The notes: generated by a model from the letters alone, not told the origin. A stretch of 64,000 bases of DNA from Pseudomonadota bacterium (GCA_023387815.1 JAEWHK010000033.1:24493-88492); one strand, 5' to 3'. Shown: positions 34,231 to 44,871, counted from the stretch's first letter. A program made the numbers and translations.

Positions 34231-35429
34231 GCGGCATAGCGACGCAGGCGGAGGGCAAACTGTTCGAGTCCCTGAATTCCGCTTTGCTGGGCGTGCTGAC
34301 ACCATTCCTGCAAGTCATGGAGCAACTGCTCGCTGCTTGCGGTTGAGCTTGTCCAGACACGGTACAGTTCTTCACGCATATGAACCAGTTTGGCCAGCAT
34401 GAGATTCTGCGACAGCATATTGTCCAGCTCCTGTTTCTCAGCAGGATTGAGGGCAACGTCAGCCTGACCCAGACGCGATTCCGCTTTTTTGAGCAGTTCA
34501 CGCTCCTGATCGTTGGCGCCAGCATTTGTCAGGCGTTTGATCTCTGACTGAACAGACTGGCGCAGCATGCTTGCGTAACGCGCCATGATTTCATAACGGT
34601 GCGTGATGACGCCCTGCAACGTTTGCTCTGTCACTGAATCGGATTTTTCACGAGCCAGTTTGAGCTTGGGTGCAACCTTCTTGACCTGCGCCAGGCGCAA
34701 GGCCTGCAGAATGCGGATGTATCCCCAGCCAATATCGAACTCAAACCATTTGCTGGAGAACTTGGCAGACGTACCATAGGCATGATGATTATTGTGCAGT
34801 TCTTCACCGCCGATAATGATTCCGATAGGGAACAGATTGGTACTTGTGTCGGGGCTGGAAAAATTGCGGTAGCCCACGTAGTGGCCCAGGCCGTTGACAA
34901 CGCCTGCCGCCCAGAACGGAATCCATGCCATTTGAACTGCCCACACGGTCAGACCGATAGCACCAAAAAGCAGCAGATCGATGGCCAGCATGATGAATAT
35001 GCCCAGCGTCGTGTGGCGAGAATAAATATTGTTTTCTACCCAGTCGTTGGGTGTGCCGTGGCTGAAACGCTTAAGAGTTTCTTCATTGGCAGCTTCCTGG
35101 CGATACAGCTCTGCCCCTTTCCAAAGCACCTTGTCGATACCGTAGATCATGGGAGAATGCGGATCGCCTTCGCGTTCACACTTGGCGTGATGCTTGCGGT
35201 GAATGGCAACCCATTCGCGGGTAACCATGCCGGTTGTCATCCACAACCAGAAACGGAAGAAATGCGAAACTACAGGATGTAGATCCAGCCCCCGGTGGGC
35301 CTGACTGCGATGCAGGTAAATAGTAACTGCCGCAATCGTGATATGCGTGAGCACGAGGGTGACGAGCACAATCTGCCACCAGCTAAGTTGCAATACGCCA
35401 CCGGCAATAAAGTCTAGAATTTTATCCAT
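34227..35429 (-). CDS. Acyl-CoA/fatty-acid desaturase with C-terminal extension
   Basis: 400 residues. Residues 1-260 are a membrane delta-9-type desaturase with His boxes H40RSQAH45, H77RKHH81 and H212NNHH216 and four membrane helices. From 262 on there is a soluble helical tail of 140 residues; its last part (353-398) looks like the C-terminal helices of ISL3-family transposases (RVW, EWCQHA, SGIQGLEQFALRLRR). The start ATG 35429 has AAGGG at 6 bases. Precedes uvrD with a 4-base overlap. A four-hairpin leader upstream may regulate it. Confidence 0.9.
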   Translation of the reverse strand: MDKILDFIAGGVLQLSWWQIVLVTLVLTHITIAAVTIYLHRSQAHRGLDLHPVVSHFFRFWLWMTTGMVTREWVAIHRKHHAKCEREGDPHSPMIYGIDKVLWKGAELYRQEAANEETLKRFSHGTPNDWVENNIYSRHTTLGIFIMLAIDLLLFGAIGLTVWAVQMAWIPFWAAGVVNGLGHYVGYRNFSSPDTSTNLFPIGIIIGGEELHNNHHAYGTSAKFSSKWFEFDIGWGYIRILQALRLAQVKKVAPKLKLAREKSDSVTEQTLQGVITHRYEIMARYASMLRQSVQSEIKRLTNAGANDQERELLKKAESRLGQADVALNPAEKQELDNMLSQNLMLAKLVHMREELYRVWTSSTASSEQLLHDLQEWCQHAQQSGIQGLEQFALRLRRYAA

Positions 35430-35895
35430 ATACCCTTTAAGGTCTCCAGAGATGCCCTCGTGGTTTTGAGGGCCTATGCCCACAACGGTGGGCGGGTGCC
35501 CTTATGCGGGCAGGATTTCAAACGCGATATCAAATCGCGCATAAAATTATAACATCATGATTTATCTATAGAAAAAATAAAATTACGATTTTTTCTGATT
35601 TTGCGCAATACATAAGCAGAATGTCTGATTCCAACACCATATGCCCGCGTATTACTCAATAAACCTGATATTTAAATATAGCCATATTTGCGATGCACAA
35701 CGCGTTTTACACCGAATCTGATGTTGCTACGGGTTACAACCGCACAAAACGGGTTATTTCTGCGATTTTAGATCAACATTCGTGAAAATTAAAGCTTTTT
35801 AACAACAAACCAGCTTGGGATTTTCCGAAGGCTGCCCTGCACAGGCCTGCATTGGCCGCCACCGTTGCCCGGGTGCGTAGCGGCCGACGACACAC
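35430..35895. other. Intergenic region: desaturase leader, then AT-rich gap
   Basis: 466 bases between the desaturase start and the rsmB end. The part near the desaturase (35430-35551) is a structured leader with promoter. The remainder (35560-35895) is AT-rich with a GGCCGC/GCGGCC inverted repeat at about 35850-35885 and no gene. Confidence 0.5.
35454..35551 (-). promoter_or_regulatory. Promoter and four-hairpin leader of the desaturase gene
   Basis: A minus-strand TATAAT lies at 35551-35546, giving a start near 35540. The transcript then holds CGCGAT/ATCGCG (35523-35539), TGCCC/GGGCA (35497-35512), GCCCAC/GTGGGC (35478-35493) and GCCCTC/GAGGGC (35454-35473), in a row, before AAGGG and the ATG at 35429. 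Three of the four stems begin with the same GCCC tract, so they may also exchange partners. Confidence 0.6.
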
Positions 35896-37269
35896 TCAGC
35901 CTGCCTTGGCCGCCTTTTCGAGAACGGCTGCAAAGAATCCGTCTGTTCCGTGAACATCCGGACGCAGTTTCAGATAGGGCGTTGACATGCCAAGGTCGGG
36001 ACAGCGATCACCCAGCACGTCCTGCACATTCAGCAGCGTAAATTCCGGATGTGCAGCCAGGAATGCATCAATCTGCAGTTCGTTTTCCTGTGGCAACACG
36101 CTGCAGGTTGAATAAACCAGACGCCCGCCCGGCGCGACACAGCGGGCGGCACTGTTAAGAATGCGTGCCTGCAGCTCTGTGAGTTCCTGCACGCTGGCCG
36201 GAGACTGACGCCATTTGAGGTCCGGATTGCGACGCAAAGTACCCACACCGGTGCAGGGTGCGTCCACAAGCACTTTGTCTGCCTTGCCTGCCAGTCGTTT
36301 TACGCGCGCATCATTTTCGCTGGAAATGGCGATGGGAGTGACGTTGGACAATCCGCTACGAGCGATGCGCGGCTTGGCCTTGGCAAGACGTGCCGGTGAG
36401 ACATCAAAGGCATAAAGACGCCCGGCAGATCGCATCAGTGCCCCCAGCAGCAGGGTCTTGCCCCCTGCTCCGGCACAAAAATCAATCACCATGTCACTGC
36501 GGCGAGGCGCGACCAGGAGTGCCAGCAGCTGGCTTCCCTCATCCTGAACTTCCAGCGATCCGTTTTCAAACAGGGTCCACCGCTGGATCGCAGGCTTTCC
36601 GTTAAGACGAATCCCCCAGGGGGAATACGGCGTAGGCTGCGGATCAAACTCAGCAACCGGAGACTCACGCATCTGATGCAGTACCGTGTCACGGTCGGTT
36701 TTCAGCGGATTGACCCTCAAATCCAGAGGTGCGCGGGTGTTGAGCGCAGATATCAGTGCTTCAGCGTTTTCCATTGGGCCAAGGTAGCCATACAACCAGT
36801 CAGGCAGGCTGCCGCGGATTTCAGACGCCAGCGAGGCAGGGTCAATCGTGTCCATGCGCAACAGCCAGCCTTTTTCTTCTTCGGAAACCTGAGCCGCAAT
36901 GGCCTCTTTTCCGACTACAGATGCCAGACCCAGCATGGCCAGACGCTCAAGTGCCGGTCCGGTACCGCTTTCCGCATATTGTCGGTAGCGGCGCAGATGA
37001 CGCAATACGTCAAAAACGGCTTCTGCCACCTCGTGGCGATCCCGCCCACCCAGGGATTTATTGGCACGAAACCAGGCAGACAGAACCGCATCTGCCGGGT
37101 GTTTCCATTTGAGAACCTCGCTCAGAACGTCTCGTATCTGGCCGAGCCGTGCCGCATAAATGCCTCGTTCGCGGGTCTGCTCTTTTCTGGGTGCCCGCTG
37201 GGTGCGTCGCGTAAAGTCCGGCTTTCCAGAACGGCTTGAATTTTCTTTTCTGCTTGATTTGATTGTCAT
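35896..37269 (-). CDS. rsmB: RsmB/NOP-type rRNA (cytosine-C5) methyltransferase
   Basis: 457 residues: N-terminal NusB-like helical domain, then a SAM methyltransferase. VIDFCAGAGGKTLLLGALM binds SAM, VDAPCTGVGTLRRNPDLKWR and PGGRLVYSTCSVLPQENE carry the two catalytic cysteines of the family. RsmB methylates C967 of 16S rRNA in E. coli. The ATG 37269 overlaps the purN stop (ATGA). In E. coli rsmB follows fmt; here it follows purN instead, a formyl-transferase relative. Confidence 0.9.
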   Translation of the reverse strand: MTIKSSRKENSSRSGKPDFTRRTQRAPRKEQTRERGIYAARLGQIRDVLSEVLKWKHPADAVLSAWFRANKSLGGRDRHEVAEAVFDVLRHLRRYRQYAESGTGPALERLAMLGLASVVGKEAIAAQVSEEEKGWLLRMDTIDPASLASEIRGSLPDWLYGYLGPMENAEALISALNTRAPLDLRVNPLKTDRDTVLHQMRESPVAEFDPQPTPYSPWGIRLNGKPAIQRWTLFENGSLEVQDEGSQLLALLVAPRRSDMVIDFCAGAGGKTLLLGALMRSAGRLYAFDVSPARLAKAKPRIARSGLSNVTPIAISSENDARVKRLAGKADKVLVDAPCTGVGTLRRNPDLKWRQSPASVQELTELQARILNSAARCVAPGGRLVYSTCSVLPQENELQIDAFLAAHPEFTLLNVQDVLGDRCPDLGMSTPYLKLRPDVHGTDGFFAAVLEKAAKAG

Positions 37270-37961
37270 AATATTGAATGGGTGCTCTGGTTGATGTCGG
37301 CTTCTGTATAAAACAACTGCAATGGCAAGGGCTCGGTGAACTGAACCTGACCCTGCTCATCCAGAGAGACCTGGCCATTGGCAAGCCACTCCAGAACCCT
37401 GGGATACAGCAGATGCTCGACGTGCAGTACGCGTTCTGACAACATCTGTTCCGTATCACCTGGCTGCACAGGCACCACCGCCTGCGCAATGATTGGGCCC
37501 TGATCCAGCGCCGGAATCACGTAATGAACCGTACAGCCATGAACCCGTACCCCGGCCTGCAGAGCCTGCCGATGCGTGTGGATCCCAGGAAAAAGTGGCA
37601 GCAGCGACGGGTGGATATTGACGAGCCGCCCGGTGTAATGCATAACGAATTCATCGCTCAGGATACGCATGAAGCCGGCAAGCAGAACAAGATCAGGCTG
37701 ATAGCGGTCTATACAGCCAAGCAGTTCCTGATCATACTGCGCGCGCGTCTTTCCTGCTGACGCCGTGTAAACAAGCTGTTCTGTGGGTATGCCCTTTTCT
37801 TTCGCCCAGGCCAGACCCGGACTGTCTGCCGAGTGCGAGATGACGGCGACGATATTGACATTTGTCATTCTGCCGGCGGCCTGCACCAGCGCTTTCATAT
37901 TGGACCCTCGGCCCGAGATTAGGATGACGACACGGGTAGCCGCAGGTTTTGTTGGTTTCAA
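37266..37961 (-). CDS. purN: Phosphoribosylglycinamide formyltransferase
   Basis: 231 residues with a TTG start. The core begins ATRVVILISGRGSNMKAL, with NIHPSLLPLFPG and GCTVHYVIPALDQGPIIAQ as the folate/active-site motifs (Asn, His, Asp). Adds a formyl group to GAR in purine synthesis. The frame has no ATG before MKAL; TTG 37961 has GGAAG 8 bases upstream and gives the usual N-terminus. It is upstream of rsmB with a 4-base overlap, and diverges from ribF 48 bases away. Confidence 0.92.
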   Translation of the reverse strand: MKPTKPAATRVVILISGRGSNMKALVQAAGRMTNVNIVAVISHSADSPGLAWAKEKGIPTEQLVYTASAGKTRAQYDQELLGCIDRYQPDLVLLAGFMRILSDEFVMHYTGRLVNIHPSLLPLFPGIHTHRQALQAGVRVHGCTVHYVIPALDQGPIIAQAVVPVQPGDTEQMLSERVLHVEHLLYPRVLEWLANGQVSLDEQGQVQFTEPLPLQLFYTEADINQSTHSIL

Positions 37962-38009
37962 CTGAATACTTCCGTCTTGCTTGCAAGTTAAAATTGTAAA
38001 CTGTATCCC

Positions 38010-38975
38010 GTGAAAAATCCTCTTCAAATCTCCCGTCAGGCTTTTGCCTCTGCTGCCCAGCGTGGCAGCGCGCTTACTATTGGTAATTTCGATGGCGTCC
38101 ATCTTGGACACCAGCAGCTACTGTCGCACGTGGTCAGTACGGCCGCAGCCCGGGATCTGGTTCCCTCGGTCATGACCTTCGTGCCACACCCCAGGGAATA
38201 CTTTGCCCTTCGCGAACAACGTCCCGAACTTGCGCCAACCCGTATCTCCACGCTGCGAGACAAGATCCGCGCCCTCGCCTGTTGCGGTATTGAACATGTT
38301 CACATCCGCCGTTTTGACCAGAACTTTGCTCAGCAATCTCCCGAACAGTTCATTGAGGACATCCTGGTTCGGCAACTGGCGGTGCGGTGGCTGTATGTGG
38401 GCGATGACTTCCGATTTGGCAGCAAGCGAAAAGGCGATATCGCCCTTTTGCGTGAGGCGGGTGCCCGCTTTGGTTTCGACGTGGAAACCCTGCATGATGT
38501 GATTGATCCTCAGGGTACGCGTTATTCGAGCTCCGAGCTGCGTCAGGCGCTGGCCTTTGCAGACATTGAACGCGCTGCCCAGTTCCTGGGTCATCCCTAC
38601 GAGATCAGCGGCCATGTGGTGCATGGTCGCAAACTGGGTCGGACTATTGGTTTTCCCACATTGAATGTGCGCGTCATGCCCCGTTGCGCGCTGCGCTCCG
38701 GTATTTACGTCGTCAAGGTCCACGGCCTGGACGCCGGGCCGCTGCCGGGTATTGCCAGCCTGGGCGTGCGGCCGACGGTCGAGGATGACGGACAAGTCCT
38801 GCTTGAAGTACATATTCTCGATAAAAACATATCCGCATACGGTAAACTTATCAAGATAAGCTTTTTACATGCCGTAAGGGATGAAGAAAAGTTCCCCGAT
38901 TTACAAACTCTGACTGACGCCATCCGCCAGGATGCAGACGTCGCTCGCAACTATTTTGCTGTCCATGGACTATAA
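38010..38975 (+). CDS. ribF: Bifunctional riboflavin kinase/FAD synthetase
   Basis: 321 residues, GTG start. FAD synthetase domain [16 protein letters not shown] (nucleotidyl-transferase) and riboflavin kinase domain [15 protein letters not shown] with [13 protein letters not shown]. Makes FMN and FAD. GTG 38010 has no ribosome-binding site, but sits where the family starts; the mRNA may be nearly leaderless. Overlaps ileS by 11 bases (ileS ATG 38965), the usual ribF-ileS order. Confidence 0.95.
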   Translation: MKNPLQISRQAFASAAQRGSALTIGNFDGVHLGHQQLLSHVVSTAAARDLVPSVMTFVPHPREYFALREQRPELAPTRISTLRDKIRALACCGIEHVHIRRFDQNFAQQSPEQFIEDILVRQLAVRWLYVGDDFRFGSKRKGDIALLREAGARFGFDVETLHDVIDPQGTRYSSSELRQALAFADIERAAQFLGHPYEISGHVVHGRKLGRTIGFPTLNVRVMPRCALRSGIYVVKVHGLDAGPLPGIASLGVRPTVEDDGQVLLEVHILDKNISAYGKLIKISFLHAVRDEEKFPDLQTLTDAIRQDADVARNYFAVHGL

Positions 38976-41832
38976 GAACACCCTGAATTTGCCTGAAACC
39001 CCTTTCCCCATGCGGGGAAACCTGCCCAAGCGCGAACCCGGCTGGGTTCAGGAGTGGGAAGAAAAGAAAGTCTACCAGGCCGTCCGCCAGGCCTGCGCCG
39101 GTCGCCCCACTTATATTCTTCATGACGGGCCTCCCTATGCCAACGGCGACATTCACATTGGTCATGCCGTCAACAAGATACTGAAAGATATTATTCTCAA
39201 AAGCCGCACCATGGCGGGTTTTGACGCCCCCTATGTGCCCGGCTGGGACTGTCACGGCATGCCGATCGAAATTCAGATCGAGAAAAAATACGGCAAGAAC
39301 CTGCCGGTTGCCGAGGTGCAGGCAAAGGCCCGTGCCTATGCGCTGGAACAGATTGACCGGCAGCGCGCCGATTTCAAACGTCTGGGCGTGCTCGGTGATT
39401 GGGAGAATCCTTATCTCACCATGAATTACGGCAATGAGGCCAACGAATTGCGCGCCCTTGCCGGGATCATGAAGAAAGGCTATGTGTTCCGCGGACTCAA
39501 ACCCGTGAACTGGTGTTTTGACTGTGGTTCAGCGCTGGCCGAGGCAGAAGTCGAGTATGCAGACCGTGACGATCCCGCGATCGACGTGGCATTTCCGTTC
39601 GCGCAGAAAGACAAGCTGGCCGACGCTTTCGGTCTGGACCAGGTGCAGGACGGTGCTGTCGTTATCTGGACCACCACACCTTGGACGATTCCTTCCAACC
39701 AGGCACTGAACGTACACCCTGAAGTCGTTTATGCACTGGTAGAACTGAAAGAACCGCTGCCTACCGGTCCTCTACTGTTGCTGGCAAAAGATCGCGTCGA
39801 GGCTTGTCTGGCACACTGGAACCTTGAAGGAACCGTGATTGCTGAATGCGCCGGCCAGGCGCTGGACCATATTGCTTTCCGGCACCCGCTGGCCGCCGTG
39901 GATGCGGGCTATGATCGCCTGTCCCCCATCTATCTTGGCGATTACGTCACCGTGGATACAGGAACGGGAATTGTGCACTCTGCACCTGCCTATGGCGTAG
40001 AAGACTTCCAGTCCTGCAAGGCCAATGGCATGCGTGACGATGAGATCATCAGTCCCGTCATGGGTGATGGCAAGTATGTCCCATCTCTGCCGCTTTTCGG
40101 TGGCAAAACCATCTGGCAGGCCAATCCCGAAATCGTGAAGGCCCTGCAGGAAGCAGGCACTCTGCTGCATGTCGAGTCGCACAAACACAGCTATATGCAC
40201 TGCTGGCGTCATAAAACGCCCATCATCTATCGCGCCACCAGCCAGTGGTTTGCGGGTATGGATCGCGAACCTGTCGACCATTCGGGCACATTGCGCGAAA
40301 AAGCACTGGCAGGGATCGACGCCACCGGATTTTATCCCGCCTGGGGTCGCGCTCGCCTGCATGCCATGATCGCCAACCGTCCCGACTGGACGCTTTCGCG
40401 TCAGCGTCAGTGGGGCGTGCCGATGGCATTTTTTGTGCACAAGGAAACCGGCGAACTGCATCCGCGCACGGTTGAGCTTCTGGAAGAAGTCGCTCAGCGC
40501 GTCGAGAAACACGGGATTGAAGCCTGGCAGGCGCTGGAACCGGCAGAATTGCTGGGCGAGGACGCAGTCAATTACGAAAAAAATCGCGATACGCTGGATG
40601 TCTGGTTCGATTCCGGCACCACGCATTTCACCGTGCTCGGCGGCAAGGACAATGCCACAAAAGGTTCGCATTCTGATACCTTGCGCTGGCCGGCCGATCT
40701 GTACCTGGAAGGTTCCGATCAGCACCGCGGATGGTTCCATTCATCTCTGCTGACCGCTTCCATGCTGTTTGGTGAACCGCCGTACCGCAATCTGCTGACT
40801 CACGGATTTGTCGTTGACGGCCAGGGTCGCAAAATGAGTAAATCGCTGGGCAACGTCATCGCCCCGCAAAAAGTCTCTGATTCGCTGGGGGCTGAAATCA
40901 TCCGGCTGTGGACCGCCTCTACCGACTATTCCGGTGAGCTTTCCATTTCCGACCAGATTCTCAAGCGGGTCGTGGAAGGCTATCGCCGTATCCGCAACAC
41001 CCTCTGCTTCCTGCTTGGCAACCTGAATGACTTCGATGCGGCAACCGACATGGTTGAAACAGGCAAACTGTTTGAAGTCGATCAGTATGCCCTGGCAATG
41101 ACACAGGATATGCAGAAAGAGGTGCTGGCCAGTTACGATGAATTCAACTTCCATCCTGCCATGGCACGTCTGCAGATATTCTGCTCGGAAGATCTTGGCT
41201 CATTCTATCTGGATACGCTGAAGGATCGTCTGTACGTTACGGCGCGTGACAGCCTGGCACGACGTTCAGCGCAGACCGCGCTTCTGCATATCACCTTAAG
41301 TCTGGTCAAGCTGCTGGCACCGGTACTCTCGTTCACTGCAGAAGAGGCCTGGCAGGAACTGCAGAAGTCCACCCTCAGGAACACGGATAGCGCCAATACC
41401 GTCACCATCTTCACCGAACTCTTCCATACGATTCCTGAAGTGGCCGATCACGCTGCCCTGAGTAAAAAATGGCAGCGTATCCTGGAGATTCGTGCAGACC
41501 TGAACAAGCAGCTTGAAGACGTGCGCAGTGCTGGCGGCATCGGCTCTTCGCTTCAGGCCGAAGTGGATGTTTTCGCCGACGGGCTGGATCTGGAGTTCCT
41601 GCAGAGCCTGGGCGATGATCTGCGCTTTGTGTTCATTGTGTCTCGTGCCACTGTGCATGCCGGTACGCCGGGCGAAGGAGTGAATTTCACTATTACGCCA
41701 TCCGAATATCGCAAGTGCGAACGCTGCTGGCACTATCGCGAAGAAGTAGGCAAAATCGCTGACCATCCCGATATCTGCTCACGCTGTGATGACAATCTGC
41801 ATCATGGCGGTGAGGACAGACACCATGCATAA
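38965..41832 (+). CDS. ileS: Isoleucyl-tRNA synthetase
   Basis: 955 residues, class I synthetase of the bacterial type. HIGH at 64-67, KMSKS in [10 protein letters not shown], a CP1 editing domain between them, and a C-terminal zinc site [24 protein letters not shown]. The start is ATG 38965, which overlaps the end of ribF; the frame opens at 38932. In turn its end overlaps lspA by 8 bases. A core gene. Confidence 0.97.
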   Translation: MDYKNTLNLPETPFPMRGNLPKREPGWVQEWEEKKVYQAVRQACAGRPTYILHDGPPYANGDIHIGHAVNKILKDIILKSRTMAGFDAPYVPGWDCHGMPIEIQIEKKYGKNLPVAEVQAKARAYALEQIDRQRADFKRLGVLGDWENPYLTMNYGNEANELRALAGIMKKGYVFRGLKPVNWCFDCGSALAEAEVEYADRDDPAIDVAFPFAQKDKLADAFGLDQVQDGAVVIWTTTPWTIPSNQALNVHPEVVYALVELKEPLPTGPLLLLAKDRVEACLAHWNLEGTVIAECAGQALDHIAFRHPLAAVDAGYDRLSPIYLGDYVTVDTGTGIVHSAPAYGVEDFQSCKANGMRDDEIISPVMGDGKYVPSLPLFGGKTIWQANPEIVKALQEAGTLLHVESHKHSYMHCWRHKTPIIYRATSQWFAGMDREPVDHSGTLREKALAGIDATGFYPAWGRARLHAMIANRPDWTLSRQRQWGVPMAFFVHKETGELHPRTVELLEEVAQRVEKHGIEAWQALEPAELLGEDAVNYEKNRDTLDVWFDSGTTHFTVLGGKDNATKGSHSDTLRWPADLYLEGSDQHRGWFHSSLLTASMLFGEPPYRNLLTHGFVVDGQGRKMSKSLGNVIAPQKVSDSLGAEIIRLWTASTDYSGELSISDQILKRVVEGYRRIRNTLCFLLGNLNDFDAATDMVETGKLFEVDQYALAMTQDMQKEVLASYDEFNFHPAMARLQIFCSEDLGSFYLDTLKDRLYVTARDSLARRSAQTALLHITLSLVKLLAPVLSFTAEEAWQELQKSTLRNTDSANTVTIFTELFHTIPEVADHAALSKKWQRILEIRADLNKQLEDVRSAGGIGSSLQAEVDVFADGLDLEFLQSLGDDLRFVFIVSRATVHAGTPGEGVNFTITPSEYRKCERCWHYREEVGKIADHPDICSRCDDNLHHGGEDRHHA

Positions 41833-42346
41833 TGACGCGCTGCCTGCAACGCGCCCTGTGCCCTATTTCTGGTGGCTGATTCTTGCGCTGGTACTGATCG
41901 GCGCCGACCAGATCAGCAAGCAGTACTTTGAGCAGAATTTTGAATATCTGCAGCGTGTCAACGTGCTGCCGGTCTTCGATTTCATTCTCATCTACAATCA
42001 GGGGGCAGCCTTCAGTATGCTGGCCGATGGAACCGGCTGGCAACGCTGGTTTTTCCTGGGGCTTGGCGTCGCCGCCTCGGTGTTCATTCTTTATCTGCTG
42101 CGCAAGCACCGGACGCAGGCCTTGTTCTGCACAGCACTGTCGCTGATTCTGGCCGGTGCCATCGGTAATGTCATCGACCGAACACTGTATGGTCATGTCA
42201 TTGATTTTCTGTTGTTCTACTGGAATGACGCGTATTTCCCTGCATTCAATCTGGCAGATACGTTCATTACGATTGGCGCCATCCTGCTGGTGCTTGACGA
42301 ACTGCTGCGCTATCTGCGCAACAGGCACACGGAGCAAAAGACATGA
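41825..42346 (+). CDS. lspA: Lipoprotein signal peptidase
   Basis: 173 residues, four membrane helices. Catalytic Asp118 in GNVIDR and Asp145 in FNLADTF. Cleaves lipoprotein signal peptides after lipid attachment. ATG 41825 lies inside the end of ileS, as usual for this pair. Stop overlaps the coaBC ATG (ATGA), so ribF-ileS-lspA-coaBC form one translationally linked operon. Confidence 0.95.
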   Translation: MHNDALPATRPVPYFWWLILALVLIGADQISKQYFEQNFEYLQRVNVLPVFDFILIYNQGAAFSMLADGTGWQRWFFLGLGVAASVFILYLLRKHRTQALFCTALSLILAGAIGNVIDRTLYGHVIDFLLFYWNDAYFPAFNLADTFITIGAILLVLDELLRYLRNRHTEQKT

Positions 42347-43563
42347 GTCCGCTATCCGGCAAACGCATACTGGTTGGCCTCACAGGAGGCATTGCCTGCT
42401 ACAAGACAGCTGAACTGGTTCGTCGCTTGCAGGACTACGGCGCGACCGTGACGGTTGCCATGACGCATGCAGCAACCCAGTTCGTTACGCCTACCACGTT
42501 TCAGGCACTGTCCGGCAATCCGGTTTATACCGAAACGCTGGATGATCGCATGCAGAACAGTATGGCCCACATCAACCTGAGCCGACAGGCAGACCTGATT
42601 CTGATCGCACCTGCCAGTGCCGACTTCATGGCGAAACTGGCCCACGGTCTGGCCGATGATCTGCTGTCAACATTGTGCCTGGCACGCGGCGTGTGTCCGC
42701 TGGTGGTAGTACCCGCGATGAATCGTGAGATGTGGAGCCACCCCGCGACGCAGCGCAATGCAGCACAACTTCGTGAAGACGGTGTCCGACTGTGGGGCCC
42801 CGCGAGCGGCTCACAGGCTTGCGGAGAAATCGGGGATGGGCGGATGCTGGAGCCTGCACAGATTATTTATGAAGCCCAGGCATTTTTTCAGAACAAGTCT
42901 CTTGCCGGCAAACGCGTGTTGCTCACAGCCGGCCCCACGCAAGAGGACATTGATCCGGTGCGCTATATCAGCAACCGCTCTTCAGGAAAAATGGGCTATG
43001 CCATCGCCCGCGCAGCCTGGGAGGCTGGCGCCGATGTCACGATGGTGTCGGGTCCGACAGCCCTGGAAACACCTTATGGTGTGGCACGTATCGATGTCAG
43101 AACCGCAAGACAAATGCATGCGAATGTCATGCAACTGGCCGCCGATCAGGATATTTTCATTTCTGTCGCTGCGGTTGCAGACTGGCACGTGAGCAATGCG
43201 CAGACGCAGAAAGTGAAGAAGAACGGTCCTGAAAGCGGACTGGATCTGGCGCTCTCAGAAAATCCCGATATCCTGGCGGAAGTGGCTGCCCTGCCCTCTG
43301 GTCCCTGGTGTGTCGGCTTTGCCGCAGAAACGGAAAACCTGCATGAGTATGCCGAGGCCAAGCGCAAGCGCAAGAAAATCCCTCTGCTGGTGGGTAATCT
43401 GGCGCAGGAGACCATGGAATCGGATCAGTCACGCATGGTGCTTTTCGATGATCAGGGAAACCATCCGTTGCCGGTGCAGGACAAACTGAATGCGGCCCGT
43501 CGCCTGATTGCAGAAATTGCCAATCGCGTGGATCCTGCCACTCATTCCGGTAAAGGCGGCTGA
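42343..43563 (+). CDS. coaBC: Phosphopantothenoylcysteine decarboxylase/synthase CoaBC
   Basis: 406 residues. CoaC flavoprotein domain: ILVGLTGGIACYKTAELVRRL, NLSRQADLILIAPASADFMAKLAHG and MNREMWSHPATQRNAAQL. CoaB synthetase domain from residue 190: VLLTAGPTQEDIDPVRYISNRSSGKMGYAIA. Two consecutive steps of coenzyme A synthesis. Coupled to lspA by ATGA. The gene is often before dut; here dedA and an unknown gene lie between. Confidence 0.96.
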   Translation: MSPLSGKRILVGLTGGIACYKTAELVRRLQDYGATVTVAMTHAATQFVTPTTFQALSGNPVYTETLDDRMQNSMAHINLSRQADLILIAPASADFMAKLAHGLADDLLSTLCLARGVCPLVVVPAMNREMWSHPATQRNAAQLREDGVRLWGPASGSQACGEIGDGRMLEPAQIIYEAQAFFQNKSLAGKRVLLTAGPTQEDIDPVRYISNRSSGKMGYAIARAAWEAGADVTMVSGPTALETPYGVARIDVRTARQMHANVMQLAADQDIFISVAAVADWHVSNAQTQKVKKNGPESGLDLALSENPDILAEVAALPSGPWCVGFAAETENLHEYAEAKRKRKKIPLLVGNLAQETMESDQSRMVLFDDQGNHPLPVQDKLNAARRLIAEIANRVDPATHSGKGG

Positions 43564-43593
43564 TCGCTCATTACCGCAATCCCATCGTTTCTG

Positions 43594-44220
43594 ATGCAAG
43601 CTTATATTGATCAAATTCTGGCATTCATTACCCTGCATCAGGACTGGGCGGGTCCGATCATCGGCCTGATCTCCTTTGGAGAGTCCCTGCTGGTGGTAGG
43701 CCTTTTCATTCCCGCCACCGTGATCCTGCCACTGACCGGCGTACTGGTCGCCAAAGGCACGCTGGACTTTGCCAGCATTTGCACCTGGGGTATCGGTGGC
43801 GCTATTCTGGGCGATGCGGTCTCTTACTGGATTGGCCAGGCTTACGGACCGGCATTGCTCAGAACCCGCTTGCTGAAAAACCGGCGTCGTTCCGTGGCGC
43901 GTACCCGTCTGCTTTTTTTCCGCTACGGTTTTCTCGCTGTGTTCGCAGGCCGGTTTCTGGGCGCGCTGCGCTCGCTTATCCCCGGCATGGCTGGCATAAT
44001 GAAGATGCCGCAGCTTCGCTTTCAGATTGCCAATGTGCTGTCTGGTGCCATCTGGTTTCCGTGGCTGCTGATGCCCGGCTACCTGGGCGTTAAAGGATCT
44101 GAAACAATAGGAGCAACCGGCAGCATTGCCGCGCTGGGATTTATCGCACTGGTGCTGATACTGGTCGTGCAGGCGAGACGCAAGCGTACCGGCGGCAGCA
44201 CGTTAAAGAGGGATGAGTGA
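43594..44220 (+). CDS. DedA family membrane protein
   Basis: 208 residues, membrane protein. LISFGESLLVVGLFIPATVILPLTGVLVAKG and GRFLGALRSLIPGMAGIMKM, with its Arg and Gly, are the DedA core motifs. DedA proteins flip phospholipids or support envelope proton/lipid homeostasis. The start at 43594 lacks a clear ribosome-binding site; 31 bases after coaBC. Confidence 0.9.
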   Translation: MQAYIDQILAFITLHQDWAGPIIGLISFGESLLVVGLFIPATVILPLTGVLVAKGTLDFASICTWGIGGAILGDAVSYWIGQAYGPALLRTRLLKNRRRSVARTRLLFFRYGFLAVFAGRFLGALRSLIPGMAGIMKMPQLRFQIANVLSGAIWFPWLLMPGYLGVKGSETIGATGSIAALGFIALVLILVVQARRKRTGGSTLKRDE

Positions 44221-44298
44221 TGCCTTCGGCAATGTGGGATATGCCTGATAAGCTGATTAATATTGCAATCCTGATCGGACCCTGAAAAGAGCTGAATC

Positions 44299-44871
44299 AT
44301 GAATATGGATTATCGTGAACCCAGAAATGGCGATTTCGCCAGCTACGTTGAAGAATTGAGCCGACACTTTGACATGAAAGCGCAGGCGGTCAACCCGGAT
44401 TTCAGCTCGCGTTTCCCGTCCGGTTCTGACAGTGATATGACGCGCAAAAGCCAGAACGCTGCGGTCGCCGGCTCAGCACGGACTACAACCGCAGTGGCTT
44501 CGACAAAGGGCAAAGCCTCCAGAACCGGGAATCAGTCCTGGACAAAGGGTGGGCAATCCGCAGAACAGAGCAATCTCATATCGCTCAGTAACGCAGAACA
44601 GCAGGATGTTAAAGCCCCTACTGCCGCGACGACAAAGCCGGGGTCCCGAAAGTTCTTCAGTTGGCCTTTGCTGGCCCTGATTGTTGCTGGTTTCATTTTC
44701 CTGGCGCCCATCCTCAATCCCCATCACAATGATATGGATGCCAGAAGAAATATCGGTGCGCTGGTTTTGCAAATCGTCATCGTGATCTATCTGATCAAAT
44801 ACATTCGACAGGTAGCGAGATTCTTTTCCAACCTCTTTTCAACCTCAGACAAACCCAAAAAACACACATGA
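44299..44871 (+). CDS. Membrane protein of unknown function coupled to dut
   Basis: 190 residues. The first 115 are polar, rich in Ser, Thr and Lys, and probably disordered; then come two C-terminal membrane helices ([20 protein letters not shown] and [20 protein letters not shown]). I do not recognise a family. Its TGA overlaps the ATG of dut (ATGA), so it is translated with dut. Two near-start ATGs (44299, 44305); AAAGAG is the nearest ribosome-binding site. Confidence 0.72.
   Translation: MNMDYREPRNGDFASYVEELSRHFDMKAQAVNPDFSSRFPSGSDSDMTRKSQNAAVAGSARTTTAVASTKGKASRTGNQSWTKGGQSAEQSNLISLSNAEQQDVKAPTAATTKPGSRKFFSWPLLALIVAGFIFLAPILNPHHNDMDARRNIGALVLQIVIVIYLIKYIRQVARFFSNLFSTSDKPKKHT

Noticed and set aside
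39772..40740. 322-codon minus-strand frame antisense to ileS
   Set aside because: ileS is certain here; the antisense product has no recognisable features.
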